Shown one piece after another: positions 62,233-64,000 of a stretch of 64,000 bases of DNA. The notes beneath the pieces are model-generated. The model did no database searches. It was not told the origin of the DNA and saw only the letters and a program-made list of their open reading frames with translations. The DNA is from Lingula anatina (Eukaryota > Brachiopoda > Lingulata > Lingulida > Lingulidae): the NCBI RefSeq assembly GCF_001039355.2, contig NW_019773592.1, positions 638,330-702,329 of the forward strand, given 5' to 3'. How positions within the stretch are numbered: the stretch's first letter is position 1; each line of letters starts with the position of its first letter. Made by a program: the position numbers and the translations under genes.

Positions 62233-64000
62233 AAGTGGCCAATTTCAGAAACAGGAACATTTGTAGTCGTCTTTTATAAAACATCAAGCATACTGAAAGG
62301 TCTGGCATTTCTTGCGTTCTTATCAAAAAAGCGCAGATTTTTTTTACTACTACTGCTGCAGCATATTGTGTCAAAAAAAGTCTAAAAAATAGAATTAGAT
62401 CTGAAACCAGCAATTGACTTGAGTTTTAACATGTGCCGACTGGGACTTGCTCGAAAAATGTGTGCAAAAAACTCCTGACACTGGTAGCGTCGCTTCCAAC
62501 TATTGTGCGCGTCGGGTCACATTCCAAGTTGTGTCCAGTTCGCTCTGTGTAATCAGGACATCAAATAACACCGCTCCAAGTCAGTGACCACAAATGGGCC
62601 TCAGCCAAGTCAGTGACCACAAATGGGCCACGGCCACTGGTCAACGCTGCAATTTTTCTAACATCAACGCTCGCCACAAGAAAGGCTGCTTACTTATTCT
62701 CTAATATTTATCCTTGCGTTATTTCAAAATTTTCTTGCCACGCTGTCTCGTGAAATAATAATAGAAATATGAATAATATATCTTTTTAATCACCAAAACA
62801 GGGTGACATTGATGCCTGGCAGTTTATTTGTGTTATCACACCTATCTACAGTGACCCCTAGTCAGTCACGCTGTCCGCACACCAATTACCCACAAAACTC
62901 ATTAATATGAAGCTGGGTCTATTTTTGCACATAGAAATAAGTAGAGGATATAGTACACGTTGCGGATAGGTCGGTATCTAATTCGCATTTGTCTCAGAAG
63001 AGGAGTAACATAGAAGTAAGTGCTCCCGCACTGATCTGGTAAGTTGATACATGTACATGTATCTTCAGTGTCACATTGCCAATAACTTCCATTTCAAGAG
63101 TTTTTACAATGAGTGAAGAATGTCTGGAAGGTGCTGTGAAGTTCAGAGTTGAAACTGTATCTCAGTGACCGTCTCCTAGGCAGGTATTAAAGCAGTCAGG
63201 GAATAAAGAAAATAATGACGAATTAAAATTGAGTAGCGAAGTAAGAGCGTCTGGAGGGGGGTGGAATCTGAACGATGAAAGTTTTTTTTCAGAATTCAAT
63301 ATTAAATGTCTATTAATATACATGTACTTATTTATTAATTTATCTAGCTAATTGATTTATTAAACTTTTAGTTATTTATGTTTAATTATTTGAAATGAGG
63401 GGTCGGCTTCACTAAAAACTTAAGATGGAGGGTTAATGTTTACTTTAAACCAAAATCTGGTCTTCCATTCACGATATATTGACAGCAGTACCCCTAAAGA
63501 AAATGCCGGCTTTATCAAACCCCCTTCTTTATTGTTGATAAAACAAGCTCACTATTTTATTTTATTTAAGTGGGATATCACTTAATTTTTTTAGTTCCAG
63601 GTAGACTAAAATTTTGACTCGAAAATTTCAAAATTTTCTGTAAACCGGTTCAAGGTTATGCTTACGAAGGCGTTGTGCTTCTGATTTTTTTTCTTAAACT
63701 CGTCATAAGCATAAAAGATATTGAAACATCATTCTATGCATAAAACTTTCATAATGAAACCGAAGATCCTTCTGTTTTAAATATTGACCTTTTTTGTAAA
63801 AAGGAAAGAGTTTGGCACCCCCCTTAGTTCTGATATATTCACCAATACTTCTCTTTTCTGGGTTGACTAGACGTAACAAGTGATATATAATCTTATCTTT
63901 TCAATCATTTGAATGTTTGGGGGATGTACACGTCAATGGTTGAATAGATGACACGGCGGTCGCATAATTAACTTTGGTGATTGCTGTGTGCCACTTTTGC
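62233..64000. other. Intergenic end of window, no gene recognised
   Basis: Contains a two-copy 31-bp tandem (about 62577-62638, unit CAAGTCAGTGACCACAAATG plus GGCC) and AT-rich DNA. No coding exon could be recognised. Confidence 0.5.

Overview
The window is animal (metazoan) nuclear DNA. It is AT-rich, its genes are split by GT-AG introns of about 0.2-3 kb, and it is full of microsatellites, short palindromic transposons (MITEs) and one LINE remnant. The gene set (taurine-pathway-type decarboxylase, membrane progestin receptor, SLC6 transporter) and the repeats suit a marine invertebrate bilaterian such as a mollusc, brachiopod, lancelet or hemichordate. The sequence alone does not fix the species. 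There are three runs of N: 3298, 14663-14687 and 44707-44801.

Layout. (1) 141-3071, minus: first five coding exons of a peroxisomal trans-2-enoyl-CoA reductase (PECR-like), whose 3' part lies off the left edge. (2) 4732-13018, minus: a complete 15-exon acidic amino acid decarboxylase (CSAD/GADL1-like, 486 aa) with every splice junction in phase. (3) 13.1-28.9 kb: long non-coding stretch with possible divergent leader exons near 13.7-14.1 kb, MITEs and microsatellites. (4) 28933-29934, plus: a membrane progestin receptor (PAQR5-like, 333 aa) in one coding exon behind a splice acceptor. (5) 30.6-37.0 kb: 3' flank, four MITEs of several families and a tRNA-derived SINE. (6) 37077-47253, minus: an SLC6 sodium/chloride-dependent transporter of glycine-transporter type, 15 coding exons (659 codons), extreme C-terminus unresolved. 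(7) 47.3-64 kb: repeats only, including a 5'-truncated L2-type LINE at 49.95-51.30 kb, several inverted-repeat elements and one weak candidate first exon at 54974.

The protein genes are ordinary, well-conserved animal genes and do not form an operon-like system. The decarboxylase (hypotaurine, taurine or beta-alanine synthesis) and the amino-acid transporter could belong to the same small-molecule physiology, but that is inference. The most unusual material is the repeat landscape: at least five palindromic MITE families, some in nested or symmetric arrangements, a 119-bp higher-order minisatellite in a decarboxylase intron, and a 2.1-kb segment bounded by long inverted repeats. I did not find evidence for a wholly new biochemical system.
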